64,000 nt of DNA. It comes from Tetrapyrgos nigripes (Eukaryota > Basidiomycota > Agaricomycetes > Agaricales > Campanellaceae). Of this stretch, positions 1-10,763 are shown in pieces. Position 1 is the stretch's first letter, and every line of letters begins with the position of its first letter. The position numbers were made by a program, and so were the translations under genes. Below the pieces are notes generated by a model. That model had not been told where the DNA came from, made no database searches, and worked only from the letters and a program-made list of their open reading frames with translations. The DNA is taken from contig JAACJM010000012.1 of NCBI GenBank assembly GCA_013368315.1, positions 744,001 to 808,000 on the forward strand, read 5' to 3'.

Positions 1-2
1 GT

Positions 3-506
3 GTACCCAAGAGAGCTACCCTCACGGCGAACCTCCTCGGGCTATGGAACGATCAGTTCTTTGAACGACGTGGAATCGAGATCGTCATTTATAAAGGACG
101 CCAGCGTCGTTCTGGATCTAAAGCAGGCGTTGTAGACCTTCCAATGCCGTCGTTGGACGACACTGACTCTTTATCCTCCTCGTCCTCATCCTCGGATTCT
201 GACGATGATAATGACGACCCACGATATGGCGCAAATCCGGCGAATCCTTATGGTGGGGGAGGATATTATGGCAGGCCTGGATATGGAACTATGGACGGCG
301 GAATGGAGGAGAGGCAGCGTCGAATTGCTGCCAAGGCCGATAAGAAGAGGCGAAAGAAGGAGAAGAAGATCAGGAAGAAAGCGAAGGCCATTGAGAAGAA
401 GTATGCGTTGTATCTTACTAGTATTCCCACTGGTATTGCAGGTGGTATTGCAGGAGGGCCAGTTGGACACGCCGGTAGTATGGTTGGAGGATATGCCCCA
501 TATTGA
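3..506 (+). CDS. 3' end of an uncharacterised low-complexity protein
   Basis: The frame is open from the left edge of the window to a stop at 504-506, so this is the C-terminal part of a gene that starts outside. The visible part opens with a short ordered stretch containing LLGLWNDQFFERRG and VIYKGRQRRSG. A Ser/Asp-rich acidic tract follows, then a Gly/Tyr-rich patch, then a long Lys/Arg run (about residues 110-135 of the visible part), and a Gly-rich tail ending in GGYAPY. I do not recognise a domain family. An internal ATG at 144 would give a 120-residue protein, but the frame continues upstream with ordered sequence, so I prefer the partial reading. Function unknown. Confidence 0.6.
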   Translation, partial: VPKRATLTANLLGLWNDQFFERRGIEIVIYKGRQRRSGSKAGVVDLPMPSLDDTDSLSSSSSSSDSDDDNDDPRYGANPANPYGGGGYYGRPGYGTMDGGMEERQRRIAAKADKKRRKKEKKIRKKAKAIEKKYALYLTSIPTGIAGGIAGGPVGHAGSMVGGYAPY

Positions 507-701
507 TCTATGTACCTTCGTCGACATATAGTTGTTCGGATGTATAATAACAAGTATGTACTAGTTTGTAAACCGGGCGAGACGTTCGACCCGGTGTGTA
601 CAACGTCCCTTTGAGGAGATGTATTCGGTAGTGAATTTTGTACATTAGATAGTTGGGATGTGCAGTCACGGTGTAGCAGTTTCTCATGAATCTATGGAAG
701 G

Positions 702-2271
702 TCAATCAAAAAGATCTAGAAAGTCTTTAGCAGCTGAAGGGAGTGTATACTGAGATGAAATATATTCCTCCGAAATTGCTTCCTGCGTATGAGACTGCAA
801 TTCTGGTTCCGGCTGTGTGTCGTCCTGAGTCTGGCTTTGGGTCAGCGAGAAGGTAGATATTGGCTGCACTGTCGTCTGCACCTCAGAGGTACGGATGGTG
901 TCCTGATTTGTGCTTGAAGCGGGGTTTGGTGGTCTATAATTCCGGGTCCTCCAGTCATCCTCTCCGGATTCAGATTCAGTCACCGACTGTGACAGAGGCA
1001 TGGCTGGAGCATCGACATCTACGGGAGCCTGGTGCTGTTCTGCTAGTGAAGCCATGGGGTTGCCAGCCTCGAACAATTCAGAAAGGTCCACATCTTCAAT
1101 AGGAATGATAAACGATGTATTGGAGTCTGAGCGTTCCAATGGCTGCGAAGCCGGAAGATTCTGGTCGCAAGGGCTGCGTATACAGTCAGCAAGTGAAGGA
1201 ATATGATCATTGAAGGAAGACTTACACATCATTGGTAGAAGCCCTGGAGGCAAAAGGAGATACATCCACCTCGCATTCAATCTGGGACTGAGAAGTAGGA
1301 ATTTCATACAATTCACCTCCGTCATCTGGGTTGACATCCTCCCCACGGTCTGCGAGAGCCCAAGATTCAATGTTACCATTGGTCTCGGAACGCGCTGCAA
1401 CAGAAGATTTCGGGACAGCCCAGAATTCATTCTCAGCCTGAGACTGTGAACTAGGAATGACAACCGGTTCAGCATCTCCGCGATCACTGAAGGCAGTCAC
1501 TGTCCTCTTGAGGCGCTTAGGCGTTGCCTCGCACAAGATTTCGACTTGTGACTGGGAAGAAGGGACGATTTCTAGCGATGAGCTCGTTTGTGAATCAGGC
1601 TTTAGGGAGGAGGAATTATTGTGGTGAGCCTTTACGGGAGACCAACGTGCCTCTAGCTCTTGGCTCTGGGATGTTGGGATTTGAGAGGGAGTAGAAGACT
1701 CAGCAAGAGGAAGACGCTTTACTGGAGTGCTAGGTACGCTTTTAGTCGGCGATGACTGAGGCGTTTCTGGGACAACCTCTAATGCCTCCCTACGTCTAGT
1801 GGGAGTCATGAAGGGAGAGGAAAAGGGAGGCGTAGGAGGCATTGGGTAAGGCAGGTGTGAGGTAGAAGGAGATACGAAGCTCGCAGGAGGATCCCGGTCT
1901 TCTGTGAGGTCAATGAGCCCGTTGTCGGGCGGGGAGACCACATTGGTTCGAGACGCCTTGGGGCGTGCAAGGGATTTCGGCGTGAGGTATTTCGCCGCTG
2001 GGGGAGTAGTGCTAGTCTTTGGTGCGCTGCGTGACTTACGCGTGTTGGAAGACTGAGAAGTACCTGCCATCGCGTCCGACAACGTCGACACGACACGTCC
2101 TTTTCTACCCTTCTTCCCTGGAGGGGAGTCATCGTCAGAGTCCGCGTTTTGCTTTCGTTTTACGCGACGCTGTTGTTTCTTTTTGCTGTTTTCAGGAGCA
2201 AAGAAGTAGGTGATGGGTAGGTGTGGCATGCAAGTGGTGGTCAAGAAACAAGTGAAGTGAGAATTTGTCAT
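702..2271 (-). CDS. Uncharacterised nuclear protein with SQSQ repeats, SIM-like and PIP-like motifs
   Basis: There are two exons (2271-1226 and 1173-702) with a 52-nt intron, donor GTAAGT and acceptor CGCAG, and the phases agree; the product is about 505 residues. No catalytic domain is visible. The protein is mostly disordered. It has a basic patch after the N-terminus, the segment GLIDLTED that resembles a SUMO-interacting motif, several SP/TP sites, and four copies of P[ST]SQSQxE. Near the start, PITYFFAP resembles the hydrophobic half of a PCNA-interacting box (I-x-x-F-F), but the usual Gln is missing. The ATG at 2271 was chosen because an in-frame ATG at 2337 would overlap the start codon of the divergent dUTPase gene. 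A genome-maintenance role is only an inference from motifs and neighbour. Confidence 0.6.
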
Positions 2272-2335
2272 CGTCACTGAGCCTAAGCGAGTTTGACATT
2301 TGACAAACGACGCGTCAAGTTTACTCTCCACGTTC

Positions 2336-3066
2336 ATGTCAGAATCTGTTGACTGTCCTCAGCAAAAGAAACGAAAAATGTCTCCAGAAGCTAGTGCTCC
2401 TGTTGCTCCCATCTCCCAACTTCTTGTGAAGCGTCTTTCTCCAAAAGCCAAGATCCCTTCCAGAGGTTCTGCGCTGTCAGCTGGCTACGATCTTTACAGG
2501 TGCGTTGTCGACGCGTTTTTCTTTTCCTCAACCCTAACTCTGGTGTCTAGTGCTGAAAAGAAGACCGTTCCGGCCCATGGAAAAGCTCTCGTCGACACGC
2601 AAATTTCTATAGCAGTCCCTGCTGGCCACTACGGACGCGTCGCACCGCGTAGCGGTCTAGGTACGCACTTCTTCAAGACGGATAGAGCATGAATTGACGG
2701 TTTTTATTGCTTTTCAGCCTCCAAATTTATGATAGACACGGGTGCAGGTGTGATTGACGCGGATTATCGGGGAGTTGTCTTTGTCCTTCTGTTCAACCTC
2801 TCGGACAAGGATTTCGAAGGTACGGAAGTCGTCTGATTCTGCATCAGTGGCGCTCACAACTGCTTCTCATCCAGTCGAAGAAGGGGATCGGATAGCTCAG
2901 CTCATCATTGAGAAGATCCATACACCAGAGATCCTTGAAGTAGATGTACGCGTCCCACCAGATCTTTCTTTCCAACCTTGCTGACAACGTATACTCTCAG
3001 GACCTCGACGAGACCCTTCGTGGTGCGGGTGGTTTTGGATCTACTGGAGGCCACGGTGCCCTGTAA
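2336..3066 (+). CDS. DUT1: dUTP diphosphatase (dUTPase)
   Basis: dUTPase hydrolyses dUTP to dUMP and pyrophosphate, keeping uracil out of DNA and supplying dTMP synthesis. Five exons join in frame: 2336-2499, 2551-2660, 2718-2819, 2875-2945 and 3001-3066, giving 170 residues, normal for a trimeric eukaryotic dUTPase. The conserved motifs are present: SAGYDLY (motif 1), RVAPRSGLA (motif 2, split by an intron), [13 protein letters not shown] (motif 3, with the catalytic Asp), [10 protein letters not shown] (motif 4) and the Gly-rich C-terminal [10 protein letters not shown] (motif 5) that closes over the substrate. The start at 2336 is the second ATG of a longer open frame. The gene is divergent from the SQSQ protein with only 64 bp between start codons, so it probably shares a promoter with it. 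Confidence 0.95.
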
Positions 3067-3200
3067 AAATCTATACATGTCTTTCTTGTACACTACTTTT
3101 TGTCGCGTTTAGGATGTCTCAAAAAGCTTGCATTGAACTAGAGACATTTTTGTAAAAACTGCTCGAATTAGCATTATCGTGTTCCCTTCCAAGAGACCCT

Positions 3201-3680
3201 CTAATGACGCCTATCCGATTCGACAACATAAAATCCATCTGCAGTCCGAGAGGCATGGTTTAACAACGAATCCCCCGATTCCTCAGCCTCCTCATTCTTC
3301 GCAGACACCTTCCTATCCTCAATCCCCAGTCTTGGACCCCATGTCGAAGGAGTAGCACTTGTCGTATCCACCAACTTGACTGCCTCCACCAGTCTAATCA
3401 TCTCTTCCAGTTCATGCTTCGTTTTCTTGTGCTCCAGAGTACCCTCTTCTGGTGGTATCAATGCAGCAAGGTCATGCAAATGTCGGAAAGTCGTCGACGA
3501 GAGTTTTGGAGTGGGATAAGAGGATAAAAGCTCGTTCACGGACCAAGTGGGTCGTGTAGGGATTCCCTGCGCGTCACAGGAATGTGTTAACTCGGGCCCG
3601 GGGCTATTGGAGAGGGTTTTGAGAGTCCTGTAGTCAATGCGTGGTCGCACTCGACAAGAAAGACATCGTCGTAGAAGCAT
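3201..3680 (-). CDS. Probable mitochondrial Glu-tRNA(Gln) amidotransferase subunit C-like protein
   Basis: This is a single uninterrupted frame of 159 residues. The N-terminus is rich in Arg, Cys, Leu and Ser and lacks acidic residues, as expected of a mitochondrial presequence. The core has WSVNELLSSYP and then a helical stretch ending in MIRLVEAVKLVDT. That ending resembles the GatC signature, in which a two-helix segment finishes with V-E-x-x-x-x-V-D-T followed by a proline-containing tail (here ATPSTWGPRL). GatC stabilises the GatA-GatB complex that converts Glu-tRNA(Gln) to Gln-tRNA(Gln) in organelles. The assignment rests on this short motif and the predicted presequence. The gene is head-to-head with the mS34-like gene (103 bp between starts). 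Confidence 0.5.
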   Translation of the reverse strand: MLLRRCLSCRVRPRIDYRTLKTLSNSPGPELTHSCDAQGIPTRPTWSVNELLSSYPTPKLSSTTFRHLHDLAALIPPEEGTLEHKKTKHELEEMIRLVEAVKLVDTTSATPSTWGPRLGIEDRKVSAKNEEAEESGDSLLNHASRTADGFYVVESDRRH

Positions 3681-3783
3681 TAGAGCAGCATACGCGACTG
3701 GTTGGATGAAACTTGTAAAGATTTGCTAAGCGAGGGTGTAACCTCTCTTTCCAAAACCTTCACTTCCTAAGTAGACTCGTGGC

Positions 3784-4299
3784 ATGTTCTGGACGTCAAT
3801 AGCTCGCTCAGCTCCAGATGTCTCCCACTCTCTCCAAAAACTCCTCCCGAGGACACTCCCTCCCTCATTGAAATCAACTCCCGGAAATTTGTACGAAATT
3901 TTGTCACGTACCCCATCTGGCGGTATAGGCAAACACGTTCACCAACTTCGATGGAGTGAAAAGGGTATATCGGATTGTTACTGGGTTGTGACGCGGTCCA
4001 AGTTCAAATGTGAAGGAAAACATGGGAAAGCATGGGGGAAATTGGTTTGGAGAGGTGCGTGAAAGGTTCTTTTTTTGCGTTGCGAGTCATTGTAGCTGTG
4101 CTCATGCGAGCGATATATTGCACAGGGAAGGAAGTTAGTCCGAACGAGGAGAGAATAAGAGGATCATTGAAATACAAATGGGATGAGGGCCCATCTCGTT
4201 CGAAACTGGCACAAGTGCGCATAAATTTTGGCTTGTCATTGAACCATTTCGCTGAGTGTTCTGTAGTCTGCAAGTGCTCCATCTCCAGCACCTTTATAA
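3784..4299 (+). CDS. Probable mitochondrial small ribosomal subunit protein mS34-like
   Basis: Three exons (3784-4054, 4126-4214, 4267-4299) join in frame to give 130 residues. The body contains LYEILSRTPSGGIGKHV and then CYWVVTRSKF and HGKAWGKLVWRGKEV. This pattern, with L-Y-E-I, a G-I/V-G turn, a Trp-containing strand and G-K-A-W-G-x-L-x-W-x-G, is what I associate with the mS34 family of the mitochondrial ribosome. The N-terminus is basic and free of early acidic residues, fitting a mitochondrial presequence. The last exon encodes a short Ala/Ser/Pro tail ending SAPSPAPL. If the last intron is not removed, the frame instead runs to 4382 with an unconvincing tail. An overlapping minus-strand open frame (3932-3726) was rejected. 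Confidence 0.55.
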
Positions 4300-4719
4300 A
4301 AATAAAAGGAACTACAGCTCACAGCTGCCTAGCTGCTTTAGCGTTTCAGCAGCATAGAGGCCTTGATCCCTTGCTTTTTTAACTCTACTTCACCAGCTGT
4401 TGCTTAGCCTTGGTTTAATAAACATCACCTAGACCTTATTCAAGGAATTTTTACTGAGCGAACTCGAGGGCAGAAATTCCAAATGCATCCTGCTTCATAC
4501 CGGGGATGACTTCAGTACTTCCATTATTAAAGTTGTCGCTTTCCTTTACCGAGTATATCTATAGTCGAGTCAGTTCCATCTAAAAAACTTTCCGACAAGT
4601 AGTCTTCGACACTCCAAGCAAATTTCGTTTGGACAGACACATTCCATTCGTTTTATTCGTGATGTACAACATCTACTTATATCCCATTTTTAAATACATC
4701 AAAGGTGTAGAGAAACGTC
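4300..4719. other. Convergent intergenic region
   Basis: This 420-bp stretch lies between the 3' ends of the mS34-like gene and the metalloprotease gene. I see no coding frame with gene-like composition and no RNA gene. It probably holds the two 3' UTRs and polyadenylation signals (AT-rich runs near 4290-4300 and 4405-4425). Confidence 0.5.
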
Positions 4720-5868
4720 TCAAAGAGAAACTCCTCTGTAAGTTGCCATCTGGGACTTCAAGCGAGTGATTTGGCCAGGAGTGAACTCGGTCATGCAAGC
4801 GTCGTCACTGTAATCCATGAAGTTGTCTGGAAATAGTCATTCAGCACTTGTACGAATGCAAGCGGATAAGTTGTTGACTTACGAATGGGATCTACGCCGC
4901 TACTAGAGCAGGTGTCACGGCTGGTGGGGCAACCGGAAGCAGGGGATGCCTCGGCGGGGGTATCGCTGACTTGGTCACCCGTGCCAGAGCAACCGCCTTG
5001 GAAGGTGTGGTAGAGTCCAACCCAGTGGCCAGCCTCGTGCGTCAAAGTCTAGAAAAACCAGATGGTCAATCTTCTGTGCGGGCAACAAGCAGATATGACC
5101 CTCATACCTGACCCAAGTCGTAGGGCACGGTGCTGCCACCAGGTACAGAGGAAAAGAGCATGACGACGCCGTCATCGGTAGGGTTGCCCGAGTAACTCGA
5201 GGGGAAAGTAGAGTAGCCCAAAAGACCTGCGCCAGAACCAGAAGTGAAACTAGAAATTCCAGAGGTGAGAACTGAATATTAAGATGTGAAGGAAAAGGGA
5301 TTTACCCGACAGTGTAAACGTTCAAATCTTTGACACCTCCTTTGCGAAGAGCGCTCTTCATAGCTGTTTGCTGAGAGGAGTCAGGCCCAGCTCTGTTGAA
5401 CCAGTCCGAGTTCACAGTGCGGTCAATTCCGGCGAGAGTCCAGGTAATCCCACTTCCGGCGTAAGCATCGTTCATGACAGTAATTTGGTCTCGGAGTTGG
5501 GATTCGCTGGGAGAGTGGACAGAAATTAGACCGAGAGATGAACAGAATTCAGCAGCACATACGGGACATTGCCACCAGCAAGGCTGCTGTCTTTGCTAAT
5601 GACGTGGAAGTACACGTTGAGCGTAGCAGCCTGAGGGGCCAATGCTGAGGGAACGATCTTGTTGGCTGCAAAGTGTGCTTCTGCGGCAATCAAGTCGTCG
5701 TCGCTGATGACAGTGCCGCAACGTCTGATCGCAAGGGACACTGAGTACGGGTAAGCAAAATAAGAGAAGATAGACTCACCTTGGTAAGGCCTCCGAAGAA
5801 ACGTTAGCCAAGGGGATACCAACAACGGTAGTGGCAAAGAGAGCGACGAGAGCAGTAGAGAACAGCAT
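4720..5868 (-). CDS. Secreted metalloprotease, peptidase family M43 (pappalysin-like, fungal M43B)
   Basis: Six exons (5868-5780, 5724-5563, 5506-5306, 5249-5108, 5048-4883, 4826-4720) give 288 residues, the usual size for small fungal M43B enzymes. A cleavable signal peptide is evident ([17 protein letters not shown], then IPLA). The zincin active site is [11 protein letters not shown], with three zinc-binding His residues and the catalytic Glu. The Met-turn is in [15 protein letters not shown]. Cys residues between the zinc site and the Met-turn should form the disulphides typical of the family. It presumably degrades extracellular protein. The start was chosen because it gives a proper signal peptide, whereas an upstream in-frame ATG near 5912 is out of frame with it. 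A TATA box lies 56 bp upstream of the start codon. Confidence 0.92.
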
Positions 5869-5923
5869 TGCAGGCTACTTTGCTCGACTTGAGGCAGTAA
5901 GGAATTCCACAATTCTGGTCGAG

Positions 5924-5931
5924 TTTTTATA
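5924..5931 (-). promoter_or_regulatory. TATA box of the metalloprotease gene
   Basis: The minus strand reads GGTATAAAAACTC here, about 56 bp upstream of the metalloprotease ATG at 5868. This spacing fits a TATA box with a short 5' leader, common in highly regulated fungal genes for secreted enzymes. Confidence 0.55.
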
Positions 5932-6725
5932 CCCAGGAAGTGCTAAAATGTAGCATGCTTTTTGAGTCGTTATCTAGCAGAAGACCTGTAAACTGCCCTA
6001 CCCATGCGTCCAAAATCGGGGTATCAGCGAGTAAAGGCCTTTGTCGAGCAGCAATCTCGTCCATGAATCTCCGTTGTCTGCATGAGCAGCAGAACATTTA
6101 CTGATGCCAAGTCCTCAGAACCATGCTATGTGTTATGAGCAGCATGACGATAGTTCATTGAAGAATATAAAGAACCACCTGACGCGTTCGAATAAGGGAA
6201 AGCTCGGAAAGCTCGGACAAAGTCCTGAAAGAGCATTCGAGAGCAGGTATGCGATCGTCGACGATCCTAATTCAAAGGATACCATGCCGCGATAGGCGAA
6301 GCGACTTAGAGCGTGGACTGCATGATAAGCAGAAGCAGGCATGTGGCAGTCTGCAAGGCGTCATGGTCCAAGTTAATATGAGGCGCAATCACAGATCAAG
6401 TTCCAGAATGCACAGATTCTGTAGGCATACGACCACTAGATGTACCCAGATGGCATGATATTTGAAGAAGAGATTGGGTTTGAAACGGCCAACCCAACTG
6501 CTAACTGCTCCAGCTCTATCGACTTGATCATCTTTTCCTTGAAGTTGTATATGGCAGTGCTAACGGATACTGATGGAGTGAAAGAAAGCGGGAAAATTCT
6601 CTTATTATTAAGCTAGCATGCTAGCTTGAGTCTGCCTAGGGGAGACTAGAAAATTCACGTGTCACCTGGGGGCTGAGTAGTCTTCCTTTTTGATTTTGAA
6701 AGAACTCCAAGCTTCGGCTTCAACT
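5932..6725. other. Divergent intergenic region with an 18-bp palindrome
   Basis: About 790 bp separate the metalloprotease promoter from the acyl-CoA-binding protein gene. The open frames here (for example 6104-6295 and 6249-6458) have no gene-like features. The only structure I notice is a perfect 18-bp palindrome at 6610-6627, about 100 bp upstream of the next start codon. The rest presumably carries regulatory sequence for the two divergent genes. Confidence 0.45.
6610..6627. repeat. Perfect 18-bp palindrome AAGCTAGCATGCTAGCTT
   Basis: The two 9-base halves are exact reverse complements with no spacer. It lies about 100 bp upstream of the acyl-CoA-binding protein gene. It could be a binding site for a dimeric regulator or chance; nothing else in the window shares it that I noticed. 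Confidence 0.6.
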
Positions 6726-8437
6726 ATGTCGTCTCCTCTCATTGATGCCCAGTTCGACAGGGCAGTCGAAATTGTCCAGGGCTCCCAAAGACTGGGCCCA
6801 TACAGACTGACTATGAGGAGAAACTCACCATGTACAGGTCCGTGTCAAATATGTCTTCTTTCAACTTTGATTTGACAGGGTCACTTACCTTCATGATGTA
6901 GTCTCTACAAGCAAGGTCAGTCCGAGTCGACTGTCTTCATATCCCCAGCTAATCTCTAGTCTTTTCCAGCGACGGTCGGAAATGTTACCTCGCCCCGCCC
7001 CGGTATCTGGGATATGCTAGGACGAGCGAAATGGTTGGTTGCTGGGAGCTGGAATTTGTTATAAATACTCAAACTCATTCTCAGGGATGCATGGGCAAAA
7101 CATAAAGATCTGGATCCTTATGAAGCTAAGTGGTTGTATGTCGAAGCTCTTTTGAAGGTGCGCCGCAAACATCCTATGTTGAAATCATTTTGTCTCATTC
7201 ATGAATCCAGGTTCTTCGCAAGTATTCCGACAAGACCATAGCAAAGAATCTTGTGCAGGAACTCGAATCCTACAATGGCGACCCCTCACACATCGTAATG
7301 AGCCGTAAGGAGCTTTAACTTTGATGATACCACTTCCCTCACCCTAATGAAATCCTTCATACACCAGGCTCGAGTCTTTCCCGTACACCCTCCTCCTCAG
7401 GGTCATCTTCATCCGAGGAAGACGTTCCAGCATCGAATTTTGCTCAACTCAATATACTGCATTCACCCCAGCAACGAGTACGACCCCAAAGCGCATCTTG
7501 TGAGCAAGGCGATTCAGAAAACGATGACGAACCTCACGAATTACCTTGTATTATAGACGCATCCAGTCCACACCTTAGTCCCCAAGCCCATCGTTCACAG
7601 TCCTCTTTATCGTCGCAGCACCGGTACCGAACACCATTGACAGGTTCTATGCCAATGACACCTCCTCTACCACAACAGGGCATGCTCCAGTCGCCCCAGA
7701 CTATGTTGTCACCCCAAGGCATTCCAGTTATGCAACCTCACCCTGGCTATGAGGCGCCTTCGGCTTATGTCGACCACTCACCAACCGTTCCAAATGCTTC
7801 GCTCTATCCAGCTGGCAGCTCATACATCAATTTTTCCGAATCTCAAGGACAGCTAGCATCGCCTGCAATCGGTTCACCTGCAACTCTTTTCCCTGGTCGA
7901 CCCTTCTCTCAAAATCAACCGCCAATGGGCCAGTATGGCGTCGTTAGACCAGCATCCACAATCCAACTGCAGCGCGCAATGGAGAGCATTCAGTCACAAG
8001 TTGCAGCAGTGACGGAACGATTGGAAATGCTAGAATCAATCACATCGGCGCAGTTGAGCAATAGAAGTCCTGCCGCATCATATAACCCGGTAGCATGGAG
8101 AGCGGGCCAAGGGGGTTCTCCAAACGATGAAAGGCCTGAGTGGGACATTGATGATATGGGAATGTGGTCCTTCATTCTTCATCCAACGCTCCGGGCAATC
8201 AAACGCCTCAAAAAGTCTTCCATGTTCTTTGCCAAGGACGAAAATAGATCACCGGGCATGATAGTCATACGACGATTGTGCTTGGATCTGTCCTTTTGGA
8301 TATTTACGATCGTTTTCACCAGATTTATGTGGAGAAGGAGTAGGGAAAGGAGACGGGAGGTGAACACCGCTCTTGCCTTGCTATGGCGAGCATTACTTGG
8401 TAGACGGGAAAGGACTTTAGTGGACAGGGGAGTGTGA
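6726..8437 (+). CDS. Acyl-CoA-binding domain protein with C-terminal membrane anchor (ACBD5-like), apparent frameshift in exon 1
   Basis: The N-terminal acyl-CoA-binding domain is clear: LIDAQFDRAVEIVQ, then LPKTGPIQTDYEEKLTMY, LYKQATVGNV, RPGIWDMLGRAKWDAW and DPYEAKWLYVEALLKVL. A long Ser/Pro/Gln-rich linker follows, then a coiled segment around LQRAMESIQSQVAAVTERL, and a C-terminal hydrophobic segment (LSFWIFTIVFTRFMW) next to an Arg-rich tail. This resembles tail-anchored ACBD5-type proteins, which bind long-chain acyl-CoA at peroxisomes. Exons are 6726-6837, 6902-6915 (14 nt), 6970-7033, 7085-7157, 7211-7304 and 7368-8437. Exon 1 does not keep one frame: after EIVQ one base is missing (at a GGG run, 6779-6781), so the frame jumps before LPKTGP. 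All later junctions fit a protein with that base restored. It is either a sequencing error or a real mutation. Confidence 0.8.
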
Positions 8438-8574
8438 CCTTTTACTATATTTCGTTCATAGTACTACGATTTATTCTTCGCATATTGTATTTCGTTTATC
8501 CCAGTGCTACTCGTACATGCGATGTTCATTGTTATATTGGATACCTCCCACTAAACGTCAGAACAAGAAAGGCT

Positions 8575-10401
<1,827 letters not shown>

Positions 10402-10405
10402 CTAT

Positions 10406-10415
10406 CCTTTTATAC
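10406..10415 (-). promoter_or_regulatory. TATA box of the class III alcohol dehydrogenase gene
   Basis: The minus strand reads GTATAAAAGG, about 35-45 bp upstream of the start codon at 10371. It is a close match to a core TATA element. Confidence 0.5.
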
Positions 10416-10763
10416 GAGACAAATGAGAGAATGACTGTCTTCTGACTGTCGGAATATGATATCATCGTAATCACCCGCGGGATCGGGTGATCTTTGACTC
10501 TCACTTCACCTCTTGGCCTGCTGATCTTCCGTTCATTCCCGTGCAACGACTGGAACAGCCCCAAAAGCGAGAACTTCGTGTAGATTCGGAGGTTGACACG
10601 TCGCAGGTCGTGGGGGTTGACCGCGATGGTGAAACTTTGCTCAGCATTTTTATTCATCCCCGACATGAACGAGCAAGAGGTTGCCGTTACTCTCATCTTC
10701 ATTTAATGACACACCACTTTCAATCTGTATTTCCCAGAAACAAAAGATACAATTCACCGGCTT
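10416..10763. other. Intergenic region upstream of the alcohol dehydrogenase gene
   Basis: About 350 bp lie between the alcohol dehydrogenase promoter and the 3' end of the PIG-U gene (both on the minus strand). A plus-strand open frame (10487-10840) runs into the PIG-U coding region and looks like chance. I see no other feature. Confidence 0.4.

Noticed and set aside
3726..3932. Minus-strand open frame encoding a 68-residue peptide
   Set aside because: It has no ATG start, a stop lies just upstream, and the plus strand carries the mS34-like gene with matching splice sites.
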